A stretch of DNA of 64,000 nucleotides from Pollenia angustigena (lineage: Eukaryota; Arthropoda; Insecta; Diptera; Polleniidae). The DNA lies in assembly GCA_930367215.1 (NCBI GenBank), contig OV884056.1:285678067-285742066 (forward strand), given 5' to 3'. The notes beneath the pieces are model-generated. The model was not told the DNA's origin, did not search any database, and saw only the letters and a list, made by a program, of their open reading frames with translations. Positions 44,724-56,399 of the stretch are shown piece after piece. The position numbers and the translations under genes are program-made. How positions within the stretch are numbered: the stretch's first letter is position 1; each line of letters begins with the position of its first letter.

Positions 44724-44747
44724 TGTTAGAGGTGAATATATTTCAAC

Positions 44748-45816
44748 ATGTTTCTCTCTGGGTGTACACTTTCAATGTAGCAAAAACTCGCTTTTTAAAA
44801 CGTTTTAGCAAATTTATGGGTTTCTAGTAATTCCCTCGATTGATTTTTAAGATCTGCAGAATCTGCGAGATGGATGAGAAGATATCTGAACCAGTCAGGA
44901 GCTTGTAGACAGAAGCTTTATAGGGAACAAATTATGGGAGCACCGGGCAGAACGTAGCCTAAATCTGTCATGGTAAATATTTTGGCTACACAAAAGATAC
45001 AGTGGGTCGCAGTGCTTATTGTCACCTATTTATCTATCTCTAGTCTGGTATTCAAACCGATTCGAATAACAGCTTGATTCTTAAAACCTTAGCCACTCTG
45101 TTAAAATATTAACTCAAATGTTCCAGAAAGAATCAACGGCGGTCTTGGAATAGTAAATTGTAACTCTAATTTCTATTGCATTTAAAATACCATTCTAATA
45201 AAAATAAAATACAAATATATTAACACTTTTCCAATTTTAGCACACTACTTTCAAATCACTTTCCCAAAATCCTAAAATATTTTTTTAAAAAAACATTGTT
45301 AAACTAAAGCAAAAAAAAAAAAAACAATAAATACTTTGCCAATAGTTAAAATCAAACATGAACATTTTATTTACTTGTAAAAATTTTATTAAAAAACCTT
45401 CAAAAAAAGTAAAAATTTTATCTGCAATTAAGCAAAGAAAATCTTAAACCATAAAATATAATAACAAATAAAAACCGCCAACAATAATAACGGAACAAGC
45501 AATACAATGAACTGTAGCGGTGGAAAACACAAAAAAAGGCAAAAAAGTAATAAAACAAAAAAACCAACCACAACAAAACAAAACAAAAAAAAACATTAAA
45601 ATTAGATTTACAATCAAACCTCCTTTTTATACTTATAAAACTTCAACAAAAACAAAATTATTAAACAAACCTGCAGCTAAAAAAATAAATATCTTAACAA
45701 CAACAAAAACAGCAAAAAAACACCACCACAGACGAAAAAAATGATTTTTAAGCACTAATTCAAATAGAAACACACTGGCAACTTCAAGCAAAATAAAACA
45801 GGTGTTTTACTTATGT
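44748..45816. other. No feature seen; Lys-codon-rich tract
   Basis: The A-rich region at 45290-45750 gives an open frame at 45520-45744 made mainly of lysine, asparagine and threonine codons, which is a composition effect. Nothing else recognised. Confidence 0.45.
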
Positions 45817-46169
45817 CAGTGTTGCCCATCTGTGTGTTATTACACATATTGTGTGTAATTTGTACTTGCATGTGTAGCACATGTGTAATCTGTGTATAAT
45901 TTTTTTTAAGTTCCATTTTATCACTAATTTTTAACTGTCGAGTTTTTCTTTTTAAATACAGATTTTTTTATCATTTATTTTTACTTTCCAACACAAACGT
46001 ATAAAAAAATTTTGCGTGGGGACTCCACGAGAAATGAACTTGCAAATATTTATGTTCCCAACTGTGAAATTTTGTTGTCGCATAACCACATAAGCGCCAT
46101 TTTTTCGGAAATTGACTTTTTAGGATTTTACGGTAGAAACTAACATTTGCCACCAGATTGCATTCTCTT

Positions 46170-46600
46170 TTTGACAACTTTGGAGGAGTTTGTCTTCGCT
46201 CCAAATACGGCAATTTTACTTATTGGCGTAGCCATTTAACCAGAGATGAGCTTCATCACAAAACACAATTCTTTGTTTAAAATGCTCATCTTCGGACAGT
46301 TTTAAATGAGCCCAACCAACGAAAATGCGTCTGTAATTTATAGGCATCTAAGCCAGGATTATTACGTAAAATGTTCCACACAGTCATAGGACAAAGGCCA
46401 ACAATTTAAGATCGACATTTCGGCGATCGGCAATATTAATTTTAGTACGCATATTTCTTTGTCTTTTTGCTGGTTTTTAATCGAGAAAGAGTCAAATGTG
46501 TGCGAAAATTATCAATAATTCCACGAATTGCTTGCTCACTAGGCCGACTATGTACCCGTAAACTGGACGAGGTGCTCTATAAACTTCGCGAACAGATTTA
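46170..46600 (-). pseudogene. mariner transposase relic F
   Basis: On the minus strand IVFCDEAHLWLNGYANK followed by NCRIWSED marks the first catalytic aspartate and the region after it, as in the other DD41D copies. Upstream, RRIFVGWAHLKLSEDEHFK and an N-terminal helix-turn-helix remnant are readable with stops. The second and third catalytic regions are missing. Confidence 0.65.
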
Positions 46601-46791
46601 TTTTTTTTTTAAGTAAATTTCCACAATGTGGAAGCAAACCTTGTTCTAGCGCTTAGTGCCGGTTCACACACGTCAAGTTTGACTCGTCGAGTCTTGAGTT
46701 TTGAGGAGAGAGGAGAAAAGAAATGGCATTCTCTTTTCCGTTCTCTCCTAAAAGCTCAAGACTTGGCGAGTCAAACTTGACGTGTGTGAAC

Positions 46792-47973
46792 TAGGGAATA
46801 GTAAATCGATTTCGATTCCAATCGAAAATCGATTTTGTGGTGAAAAAATCGACTTTTTGCAATCGAATTTACGTATGCGATTTTATACTGAAATCGATTA
46901 TTGGGCTTTTAAAATCGATTTTTTTTATTTTTATCAATATTTTGGCAATTTTTATTTAAATCTTAATTAAATCGATAAATTATGGGCATACACAATAAAA
47001 CTTTATCTTTTGTGCGTACATACGTCTGTAGGTATGCTTATGCAGTTTTCCAAGGTAACGTTGTAGTTTTACGTATTTATCTATTTGTACCCTTGGTATA
47101 CTTCCGAATTTAAAATAAGGGCTCTTGTTCTTTAGAAATTAAAGTCATCAATGGACAGTGAACAAAACAGTTCTAAACATATCGCACCGAACCAAACACT
47201 GCAAGTCAGCTTCGTGAAAATCAACATATTATAGAAACACAGGTGAATTAAGCCATGGCATTCCTGTGGAAATATGCTAATACTCAAACAGATCAGTGGG
47301 TTGGCGATATTTAAATCTAGTTATAAGCAGAATTAAAAAAAACAAAAAGTATGTAGTTTATCCTATCAAAAACGAAATTACAAGAAAATATCTCTGCATC
47401 TTTCTGACATCAACGACATGCAAACATTTGTTTTCTAAAACTAACTTAATAGAAACTTAGCAAATAAACAGTCGACACCGATCAGGAACTATTGTCATTA
47501 TCCTTTGAAATAGGTACTATCCATACATTCAGACTTGCCACAGAAATCAATTCCGATCAAAATTGATTTCGTTTTATGTGAAGCAAGATACGAAATCACT
47601 TCGACTTTCGATCGGAATTAATTTATGTGACAGGCCTGACTGACTATACAAGAATACAATTTTAATATGTGAAATGTACATGCACTTGTTCCTCTAAAGG
47701 ACATCTCAAAATTTACACATTTTCACTTTTTCCTCGAAATATATAAAAAGTAGTCATATCTACCCACTGTTAAAATCTCAGTTCAATTTCTCAGTAGTTT
47801 GCCAAACAAATGCTGGTGTATCCCCCTTTGTGATATAAGGTATACGTTTGCAAATTAATCTTAAACGATTTTGAAATCGATTTTAAAATCGATTTTGGGT
47901 TCGATTAATCGATTTCAAAAACCGAAATAAAAAAAGAGTCGAAAATCTATTTTGGAATTCGTTTACCATTCCC
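46792..47973. mobile_element. hAT element inside MITE 5
   Basis: Left end TAGGGAATAGTAAATCG, right end (minus strand) GGGAATGGTAAACGAATT. GTGTGAAC precedes it (46784-46791) and GTGAAC follows, so a small deletion took the last element bases and two bases of the 8-base duplication. Subterminal regions are full of AATCGATTT motifs. Similar in size and plan to the element at 28226. Confidence 0.75.
47529..47639. repeat. Small foldback inside the hAT element
   Basis: Ends TCAGACTTGCCACAG and (minus strand) TCAGGCCTGTCACAT, continuing as AAAT.AATTCCGATC in both arms. 111 bp. A lone end of the same family is at 38531. Confidence 0.65.
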
Positions 47974-48418
47974 GTGAACCGATACTAAGCGATTTATGAT
48001 GACTTGCCAAACATTATAGAACAGATATGTCAACACAGTTTGACATTCTTATTCGATATCGATAGTTTTCATACAGCTGTTAAAAACACCCGATAAATAA
48101 ACTTAAATAATTTAAAGAAAAAAAACTAATTTGGATGTTTTTATCTAGAAAATATTCAACACAAAGAACTGTTTTATAAATCTTAAGCTCATAACATAAT
48201 TTTGTTCTGGCGGTTCCATGATTGACCATGGCGCCCAAATAGGGTTTACCATCGAAAATTTGTCTATAAATACTGTGGTTTAGGGTATCGTAAGGTCGGG
48301 CTTGACCGACTATACTTTTTTACTTGTTTTCGTTTGGTGTGCGTGTGTAATCTTGCTTAAGATGTGTTATTTAGGACACATTCATGTGTAATTTCGGAAT
48401 CCTTTATTGGCAACACTG

Positions 48419-48947
48419 ATTTATTACAAATAATTTAAAAAGAGTGATAGAGTTAAGGAGAAAGAGGGAAAAAAGAAACAAAAAGAAAAGTAAAGCACGA
48501 TCTTTGAAATGATAAAATAACAAGATTTAAATGATGTTTGTTTAATGGTTATTTTTTTCTACTTTTATTTTTTATAAATTCTGTTTTTACTTGTTGTTGG
48601 TTTCTGTTAGGAAATAAATATCGAAAGTCAAATATTAAGACCGAAATGTCACATCGAATTAAGCAAACATTTTTATAGAAAAAATCTAAAACGTAATTTA
48701 TTGTGATGATAAAAAATTAGAAAGACGATCGTGCTGTTTTATTTTTTTTTTTTTTTATAGAAAAGAAAAAGAGTTTTTATTTAAAATTTTTGACATAAAT
48801 GTTTTTTATTCTTTAAGCTCGGTTAAATGAAGAAATGTAGAAATACTTTTTACTACTGTGGGGATTTACCTGTTAAATTGTGAATAATAACAATATCATT
48901 TACTTTTTTTTTATGTACAGAAATGATTGTTGAAAAAATTATTATTA
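48419..48947. other. No feature seen
   Basis: AT-rich DNA between the nested hAT region and MITE 6. Nothing recognised. Confidence 0.4.
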
Positions 48948-49243
48948 GTCTGAGTTCATACGGCGCATGTCTAATTAACAAGATTCTTCCTTTTTCTTCT
49001 TTGAACATGAATTGGCGTTCAAATGATTCATGTCATGTTGACGACATGTTTTTTATTTTGTTTAGGCGTGCGTATGCAAGTGTGCTTTTTGATATTGAAA
49101 ACAATAACAAAATTAAACAACGAATGAAAAAGCAAAACGTAAAGACAGTGCATGCATCTGTGTACTCGTTTCTTTTCCCCTCGTCCCTCTCGCCTATAAA
49201 GCAGCAATCATGTCAATAAGACATGAGCCTTATGAACACAGAC
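48948..49243. mobile_element. TWA-flanked foldback MITE 6 (PIF/Harbinger-like)
   Basis: Ends GTCTGAGTTCATACGGCGC (left) and GTCTGTGTTCATAAGGCTC (right, minus strand), with TTA before (48945-48947) and TAA after (49244-49246). Both arms go on with ATGTCTTATT/ATGTCTAATT-type sequence. It lies just upstream of the Gypsy primer site, so it may sit in the lost LTR. Confidence 0.8.
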
Positions 49244-49304
49244 TAAGTAATTTGTCATTTATTGAGTTAATATTAAAATAAAAAACATTAATTGTGTTCT
49301 TTAT

Positions 49305-49318
49305 TGGTGACCCCGACG
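49305..49318 (+). other. Gypsy primer binding site
   Basis: TGGTGACCCCGACG begins with TGG, complementary to the CCA end of a tRNA, and lies 14 bases before the gag start codon at 49332. Its position fits a primer binding site of an LTR retrotransposon. I do not assign the tRNA. Confidence 0.6.
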
Positions 49319-49331
49319 TTTTTATTCCAAT

Positions 49332-51185
49332 ATGTTATCAGAGGAAGAATTTAGATCAGCACCAACCCTACAGATAATATTGGACTACGTGGTCCATTGT
49401 GGCTTAAATCGACTACTTACAACATGGTCGAATGTACTGTAGTATGGACCATGTTATAAGAAATTCCCATGCAGTGCTGCCAACAATTGTATGATGTATA
49501 GTTTTCTATAGTTTACATTATTAAACATTGGTAGCCCTGATGGTGTCTATTATTAATTGCTTATTTAAAAGTGAAAGTTTGTAAAATTTGTGGAAAAAAG
49601 AAAAAACAAATTTAAAATACCAAGTAAATATATTTAATAATAGCAATAATAGACTACAGTACACACCATAAAAGGCGATTAGTAAAAAATGAAAAAGAAA
49701 AATGCTTAAACTACCCCTTAAGTGTACTCCACATACTGTAGTAACGTGGAGTACTTTTAAAACTAACCCACTTTATTACTCCATGGAGTAGTTTAGGGAC
49801 TACTTCCGTGCGTTATATGGTCCCCTCCTAGGACATCGTTATGTTTAATGGACCACCTTTTACCCATATATTTGGAGTAGTTTTACATGCATGTATGGAC
49901 TGGTCTCGTTATCTGCAGGGAACGACTCTATCACTTGAGATTTCACGTGTTTCAGTGAAAATTCCTCCGTTTTAGAAAACTAGACCAAAATTGTGGTTTA
50001 GTCAAATAGAAAGACAGTTTTTTAATACACTGGTTGGATCCGTTGAAAGTGATATCCTTAACGCAGTTAGCCACATAATTGAAAATCTTCCAACACAAAA
50101 TATGTATGATACTCCCAAGTCCGCATTACTTAATGAATTTCAAGATTCGTGAGAAAAAAGGCTGCAACAATCGTAAGAGAACATTCAGTTAGGTGATAAA
50201 CGTCCCTCTACACTGTTACGTGAAATGCGGCAATTATCATCCGGTAAGATGTCTGAAGATATGCTGAAATATTTATGGTTCCAACGGTTGCCAGCAACTT
50301 TAAGAGCGGTCTTGTCAATAAGTTTGGATAGTTTAGATAAACTGGCAGTCATGGCTGACAAAATTAACGATCAGCTGGGTTCTTCCTCGATGTGTCAAGT
50401 TAGTACGGTTAGCCAAACTCCATTTGAACAATTAGAAAAGAAAAAATGTGAACTTATTCAACGTATTGATGGAATTAAACCTCCTCTATCTCATAAACGA
50501 AATCGCAGTCGTAAGAGAAGCAGAAGCAATAGCAGAGGCCGTAATAAATCAAGAAATTTATGTTGGTATCATTTTACATTTGGCTCAAAATCAACTTAAT
50601 GTCGCCCTCCTTTTGCACATCAGTCGGAAAACTAAAAACTCCTTCTTCTAAGGTGACGGCTCAAGAGACTTGAATATATGTCGCCTGTTCTTGCGTGACA
50701 ATATTTCTAATTGTAGATTTTTGATCGACACAGGAGCCGACGTATCAGCAACCGCACAAAATAAACGTAATAAATCTGGATCATTAGTACTTTAAGCTGC
50801 AAACAATACTATTATTAATAATTTTGGGTGAAAAAGATGTTCCACAAGCAATTGCTAGTTTTGATTTTCTTGGCCACTATGGCCTGTTGGTAGATGTTAA
50901 AAACTGCCGTCTAATAGATAAGAAAACTAATTTGTTTTCAACCACATTTATTATTAACGAGGAGTTTCAGAATAATATTCAATGCCGATCGATTTCTCAA
51001 GGTTCTCCTTTCTAATTGATACCTTCAAACGAATTGCCACCAGTCAAACATTCAATTACTTATAACAACAAATGGGCCACCTTTCCATTGCAAACCAAGA
51101 AGACTACCACCTGAAAAGCTTAAAATCGGTAAAAAAAAAAAGAGTTCGAATATATGATGCAGTTCTGTATTTGCCATCCTTCTTA
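49332..51185 (+). pseudogene. Gypsy-type LTR retrotransposon: gag, protease, start of RT (relic)
   Basis: gag starts at 49332 (MLSEEEFRSAPT), is split by a MITE (49366-49920), and resumes near 49930 with IPPF.KTRPKLWFSQIERQF and, in the open part from 50225, LWFQRLPATLRAVLSIS and LDKLAVMADKI. A gag zinc-knuckle-like LCWYHFTFG lies near 50562. The protease motif FLIDTGADVSA is at about 50715. A DFLGHYGLLVD block (50850) and, near 51085, GPP...RRLPPEKLKIGK and EFEYMMQ mark the start of the reverse transcriptase region. Everything after 51185 and both LTRs are missing, and stops and frameshifts are common. Confidence 0.85.
49366..49920. mobile_element. TIR element inserted in Gypsy gag
   Basis: Inverted ends CCCTACAGATAA (left) and CCCTGCAGATAA (right, minus strand). 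GGTCCAT/ATGGACC-type motifs repeat near both ends. It interrupts the gag frame after 11 codons. The target duplication and superfamily are unclear. No coding part. Confidence 0.7.
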
Positions 51186-51479
51186 AAGTAGTTGGTTCAC
51201 TGTAATACCCATATTCTATTAACAAAACTTAAAAAAACTAAAGTTAAACATTTTTAAAATTTGGTGATGCTAACACAAGTTTCTAATATTTTAGATTAAT
51301 AATGTTGCCAGATGGCCAAACTGATGATACAAGGTTTTGTATCTGACTTGGTTTTTTCGTTTTATGTCGTGTAAATCTGGTTTCCACGTATTTCGTTTCC
51401 AAAAAAATAATTTATGAGTTTGAATAATTTGTACTTTGCATAAAATTAGGCGTTATATCTTCCAATACAGACAGACCAG
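51186..51479. other. No feature seen
   Basis: AT-rich DNA after the Gypsy relic; nothing recognised. Confidence 0.4.
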
Positions 51480-51663
51480 ATAAATTTGACAACATTTAGC
51501 GTAGTGTTGCCACATTATTACTTTTTAAACTGGTAATATAAACATATAATATATGGGGCACTGATTAACAGCTGTTGAGTTTGAAATACATACATACTTT
51601 TTAAATTTAAGTTGACTTCAACTTAACCAGCCTTTTAACATTCACTGATTTATTAGCCATAAG
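51480..51663. repeat. Right part of MITE 2 family
   Basis: TTTGACAACATTTAGCGTAG, GTTGCCACATTATTA and the end ACTGATTTATTAGCCATAA match 14764-14891 in order. The left end is not found. Confidence 0.6.
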
Positions 51664-52666
51664 TAACATTAACAAAGTCTACTTGACAGTAAAAGAAAAA
51701 AGCAAAACGAAACGCTCAAATTGTATTTAAACTTAAAGCTTCATTTTATTTGTGATAACTTTGTAAAATAGTCATACATATTTACTTTTCAAAAGTTAAA
51801 TGGTTTTAACAAATTATTTCTTACAAAATTAATCTGAATTAAAACGAAAGTGCTAAAAAGTTTTAATTTTTATTTTTTATTTATTTATTCTTTGTTACTT
51901 TGGACTCACCTTAAACATCATTTAAAAAATCCATTTTCTTTTCATTAAAAAAATAATTAGATTTAGTTAACATCACACTAATTGAATAAAACTGTTAACA
52001 ATTTGAACTGGAAAAGAAAAACTTTCTATAAACAATTTATTAATTTTTTTGTCGGCAATTTACAAAAGTAAACGTTTTATTTTTTAATAGTTAAAAAAAA
52101 AAATAAACTTTTTCCTAACATAAATTTCGAAATTTTCAATCATAATTCTAACGTAAAAGTTTACAACGACAAGAAACAACAACCACAACAGCAATGTAAT
52201 ACAGTGTCGAACAAAATACAAAAAAGAAGTTGTGCAATCTAAACAATGGAAAACAAAAAACAGAAGCTGATGAAAATCAACACACAAAAAATAGAGAGTT
52301 TAGATCACACCTTATAACAACAATAAAAACAACAAATAATAACAACAATAAAAAAAACAGCGCAAAGAAAGAAAACTGTATGCACTTCAAAATGTTTGTC
52401 TTTTCGAAATTCACAACTCGCATAAAATGCTAAACAAATAATAAAATTTTGAAAGAAATTTTTTATTTGAACAATTTGTTAGAGATGAAATGATATTTGT
52501 TTTTTTTTTTTTTGCCTCAAAAAGAAACAAACTACACGTTTTTTTAATTGGAAAGGGGTGAATTGTTAGAAACCATAAAAACTTTATGAAACTACCAGTT
52601 TTTATTTGGCGCCCTACTACGATTTATTAACGCAGTTTTTAAAACGTAGAAATTAAAAATTAATAA
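51664..52666. other. No feature seen
   Basis: AT-rich DNA; small open frames on both strands at 52084-52433 are made of A/T-rich codons and have no motif. Confidence 0.4.
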
Positions 52667-53141
52667 AGCTACTTTTACACGACATGTATTTTGCAGTGGC
52701 TTTGTCAGATATAAAATCGATATGTAACTGCACATGTCTGTCGAAATTGACAAATACAGAAGGTTTATAATTTTGCTTTCACACTTCCGTTTTGGGTTTC
52801 ATCTGGCATAACCGAAAAACATTCACAATAGCGAATTATTACTGATTTCTATTTCAATTCACTTTTAATTGTATTTCAGTATATTACAAATTAATTTTTT
52901 TTTTTAAAGAACATGTGTAAATAAATAGATTTTAATGTATGTTTGCCGCCACAAGCAAATGACTTGCAAAACAGCTAACGGCAGTTCAAAATAGAACACG
53001 CTCTTATTGAAAACTTTTGCACTGCTGATTCTAGCTGACATTTACAGAAGCACATTTTATTGCTTTAACACGACATGTATCCGTTTCGCAATGGGAAATT
53101 CGACAAGTACACTGCTAAATACATGTCGTGTAACAGTATCT
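52667..53141. mobile_element. TAA-flanked foldback MITE 7 (PIF/Harbinger-like)
   Basis: Ends AGCTACTTTTACACGACATG and (minus strand) AGATACTGTTACACGACATG, both then TATTTAGCAGTG-like. TAA at 52664-52666 and 53142-53144. Position 8-14 reads TTTACAC. 475 bp, non-coding. Confidence 0.85.
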
Positions 53142-53144
53142 TAA

Positions 53145-54497
53145 ACAATTGCCAAACTATTAACGATCTTATTTAATATATTCGAAAGCACTGTGTAGCA
53201 GTGCTGTAAGAGAACTATATTTTAATTACCCCAAAGTGTGAAATATTATTTGACTCACTTCAACCGATCATAAATTTCTAAAATTTCTGTAAAGTTCTTT
53301 CGAAACAGTAAAACTCTGTTTTTAGATTCAAACAATAGTCACTTCACAAGCCAGGAGATCGTCTAATCGACAAATAAAAAATCAAAGAACTTAACTACCA
53401 AAACAATGGCTACATGGAACCGTGAAATAGCCACAACAACATCATCCTTCACAACTTGAAATTTGTTTAACACTTTAGCAAGTAAAAGTTAAATAAAAAA
53501 AATTAAACTTTTTGGGTTCATTATAGCCGACTGTTAAAATTTCATAAAACAACCTGTTAAATACAAATCTCCAGACAAACTCTTACGAAGATGGAAGGAA
53601 CACCTGAACAACAACAGATATCCAAAAACATAATATAGATATTCACATCTAAACGATTATTTCGGTTCTGTTACAAAATGTAATGGAAGATGGGAAAAAG
53701 AAAAAAAAGGAAACAAATTACAGCGTAAAATAGACTTTCATCAAATTAGCACTTAAATGTTAACACCGCCAGCAGAATCATCGTCACTAGCACTACACAA
53801 AAGACCAGCATCAGAGCAGTATTTCGTGCAGGCAGGCAGGCAGTTAGTCTTAGTGAGGCAATTCGAGGTACCATCAATGGTTGGTTAATAATACAAACAT
53901 GCATATGATGCATATACATAATAAATAAACAACCACAGAAGATCATCTTCTTCGTCATCATCTTCAAAATCATCAGTACATATTACAAAGAAAGAACACT
54001 TAAAAATAAGTCAATACAAGTGCACTATGGGCTGGTATGATGAGATATAGGTATGAAGCAAAATATTTTTTATACAAGATTCTTTTTCTATACAGTTAGT
54101 TAAGGTTTCAAAATTTCAATTAAACGATTGTTTCCCTTTTATAAGACAGTTAACATAAATGCCGACAGATTTGCGGTTCTCTAAAAATTTCTTTATACGA
54201 CATAGATGGTCTTTAATTCTCTCCAAAATATCTAAGAATTCCGAATCACCCTCAAGTCTCCGTTTAATTTTTTCAAAATTCTGTAAACTTAATATATTTT
54301 ATTTAGCTAACCAGAGTTCGGAATTTATTTCACATTTCACAGAAATCTAATTTTACCGTAGGCTCGATATGAGGCTTTTCGGTCAAGTAAGAAATCATAT
54401 CGCGCCTTCGGTAAAATTAGATTTTAGTGAAATTTTGTTTTAAATAATTTATTTTGCAAGTTTATATTAAATTCAAAGGCGCCAAAATAAACTTCTT
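53145..54497. other. Unassigned stretch with a hairpin at 54335-54432
   Basis: The hairpin arms hold AAATCTAATTTTACCG and its complement around a 30-base loop. A GCAGGCAGGCAGG microsatellite is at 53829-53841. The minus-strand frame at 53746-53973 is hydrophobic in parts but matches nothing I know. Confidence 0.4.
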
Positions 54498-54860
54498 CGA
54501 ATAATCACAGCAGCTCCCTGGTATGTTAAAAACTCAAACATTCATAAGGATCTCAATATGCCATTAGTTAAAACTATGATTACAAAATATGCAATAAAAT
54601 ATTTAAAAAGGCTTGAACAACACCCAAATCCACTAGCTCGAAATATTTTAAATCATGGCGGCCACACTCGCTTAAAAAGAAGAGACACTGCAGCACTTAC
54701 CCAATTAGATGAGCGATAAACACCTATAAAAGTGAACATAACCCGTGATGAAGAAAATTTTGTTTGGCACTGGCAGGACATAAAATAACGTATTAGGTTA
54801 AGATTTGATTAATTATTGTTAGTTCATATTTAATATATGAAGATTCAATAAAAAATAATG
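54498..54860 (+). pseudogene. Jockey-type LINE 3' fragment
   Basis: Seventy-three codons are open to a TAA at 54717-54719 with no start codon: APWYVKNSNIHKDLNMPLVK, then ITKYAIKYLKRLEQHPN, LARNIL and a basic end. This is the C-terminal pattern (APWY.RN..LH.DL, then a HPN block) of Jockey-clade reverse transcriptase proteins. A 3' untranslated part and A-rich tail follow to about 54860. The copy is a typical strong 5' truncation. Strand is opposite to the larger LINE at 21.6-23.9 kb. Confidence 0.75.
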
Positions 54861-54962
54861 ACAAAAAAAAAATATTGAATCCAATAAAAATCTTACAACC
54901 AGTAGGTATAAAATTGTCTTAAAATTGATTTGTTACAAATTATGAAGGAATAGAGGGAAAAT

Positions 54963-56376
54963 GCACACAGAAAAAATTATTGGCAGTTTTTTTTTTCAAT
55001 TAATAGTGATTTTTGAATTTTAAAATAAATTTGACTACTTTCTTAATTGATTCAATTAAAAAAAAAATATTTTTTTTCAATTAAAATTTTACTTGATTTT
55101 ACGCTTAATTTTAATTATAAGTTTAATTGAATCAATCAACTCGGTTGTTTGAATTGAACACTTTGTTGCTTTCCTCCCTCATCAACAGTTTGCGAAAAAT
55201 GTTACAAGTGCAACCAACATCTTTATAAATTTATTGTCTTTGCCCTTACATGAACATACACACAAGCACACATGTTTTTGTCATCAAAAAGAACAGTAAG
55301 ACCCCTTTCACACTCGGCAAGTTACTTGCGCAACTCTTGGTTTGTAGATGTTAGTGATAAGGTCGGGGTAAGGAAAAAAACATTTTGTATAGACTTTGTT
55401 GTTGTCGGCAAGTAACTTGTCGAGTGTGAAAGGGGTCTAAGCGTCGCATGCAAAAAAAAAAAACTATCAACAAGTAAAAAATTAACTGAGATTTGTTATA
55501 GACGAATTACAATTATGACCACCACCAATGTCAATAATGAGCCTACATACATATGTATATTATGCGTAAAATAAAAAAATCGCCTTGTGGCTGACCACAT
55601 TGTTGACGGTGGTTATGGTCGCAATCGAAATTTGGTGTTTATTTTCTTTGTTTGTTAAGTCTTGAATTATTTTTGGCGTCATTTCATGTTGTGCGTTTAA
55701 AGTGAATAGGTGAAAAAAAGTACAGCCAAATTACACAACAAAAACAGTTTTTTGTTTTCAATCTTGAATACCCTGAAGACTCAGAGTTATTCTACAATTT
55801 TATACAAAGTTGTATGTATGAAATTCCTTTGTCAAAAAAATCTTCCAAAATTTGTACAATTAAGCATGAGCTAACGTATGTATTTTAAATATTATTATTT
55901 TGCTTCATTTAACCATCAACTGAATTGATTTAACAAACTTATCCAATTAACAATTTGTTTAATTGAATAATTTGCGTAATTGAATTTAGATTGTATTTCA
56001 AATACACTGTTTAATTTACTCAATTAAAAATTTAATCGATTTAATGCAAAAATTCAATCACTGTCAATACAATTATTAAAATAATTAATTTTCTGTATTG
56101 TAATCAATTACGTTAGTAATTCATTCAATTAAAATATTGATTGTTTTTTAATTAATTTGTTAATTCATTCAATTAAAATATTGTTTAATATTAATAATTT
56201 TTTTCAATTATTTTTGTAATTAAAATGTAAAAACTTTTTAATTGGAATAAAAATCCTTGTTTTGCAATTTTTTCAAATCTGAGTAAACCTATCACCGAAA
56301 TGATTAGTGCAAAATTAAACAATTTTTTGCTTCAATTATTTTGGTGATCAAAACCTTTTTTTACTTTTTTCTGTGC
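54963..56376. mobile_element. Large AT-rich TIR element with (CA)CAGAAAAAA ends, copy 1
   Basis: GCACACAGAAAAAATT at the left and GCACAGAAAAAAGTAAA (minus strand) at the right. Many AATTGAAT/ATTCAATT motifs recur in the 200 bases inside each end. It carries MITE 8. No transposase seen and the superfamily is unknown. Confidence 0.5.
55300..55437. mobile_element. TAA-flanked foldback MITE 8 (PIF/Harbinger-like)
   Basis: Ends GACCCCTTTCACACTCG exactly inverted, TAA at 55297-55299 and 55438-55440. Position 8-14 reads TTTCACAC less its first base (TTCACAC). Arms continue GGCAAGTTACTTG (left) and GACAAGTTACTTG (right, minus strand). 138 bp. Confidence 0.9.
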
Positions 56377-56399
56377 AAACGCTATACTGATCAAGCCAA

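Larger units (their letters stand above)
40839..44747. mobile_element. Foldback element with a hAT insertion in each arm
   Basis: Without the two hAT elements and one duplication copy each, about 450 bp remain, and the outer arms mirror each other: ..AAATATGGTCACCTCCAA... at the left and ..AAATATATTCACCTCTAA... at the right (minus strand), then a shared TTTAAAGAAAATTTTA, and nearer the centre ATTGTCACCGACAACCATA and its complement. The left end lies at the edge of the RAG1-like relic. No target duplication resolved. Confidence 0.7.
46656..47985. mobile_element. TWA-flanked foldback MITE 5 (PIF/Harbinger-like), split by hAT
   Basis: The left arm starts GTGCCGGTTCACACACGTC after TTA (46653-46655). 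The right arm, ACTTGACGTGTGTGAAC, is cut at 46791; its last bases CGATAC and the flanking TAA reappear at 47980-47988 after the hAT insertion. Position 8-14 of the end reads TTCACAC. The original element was about 150 bp. Confidence 0.8.
45817..48418. mobile_element. hAT element, outer shell of a four-level nest
   Basis: Ends CAGTGTTGCCCATCTG (left) and CAGTGTTGCCAATAAAG (right, minus strand). TGTGTAAT/ATTACACA motifs are dense within 100 bases of both ends. Possible flanking duplication ACTTATGT/ATTTATTA agrees at five of eight bases, so it is weak. The interior contains a mariner relic and MITE 5 with its own insertions. Confidence 0.65.

Noticed and set aside
45520..45744. Open frame rich in lysine, asparagine and threonine
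   Set aside because: It lies in an A-rich tract and is made almost only of AAA, AAC and ACA codons; no motif and no coding signal beyond composition.
53746..53973. Hydrophobic 75-codon frame on the minus strand
   Set aside because: Contains a CTGCCTGCCTGC microsatellite translation and no family motif; may be chance. Not strong enough for a gene call.
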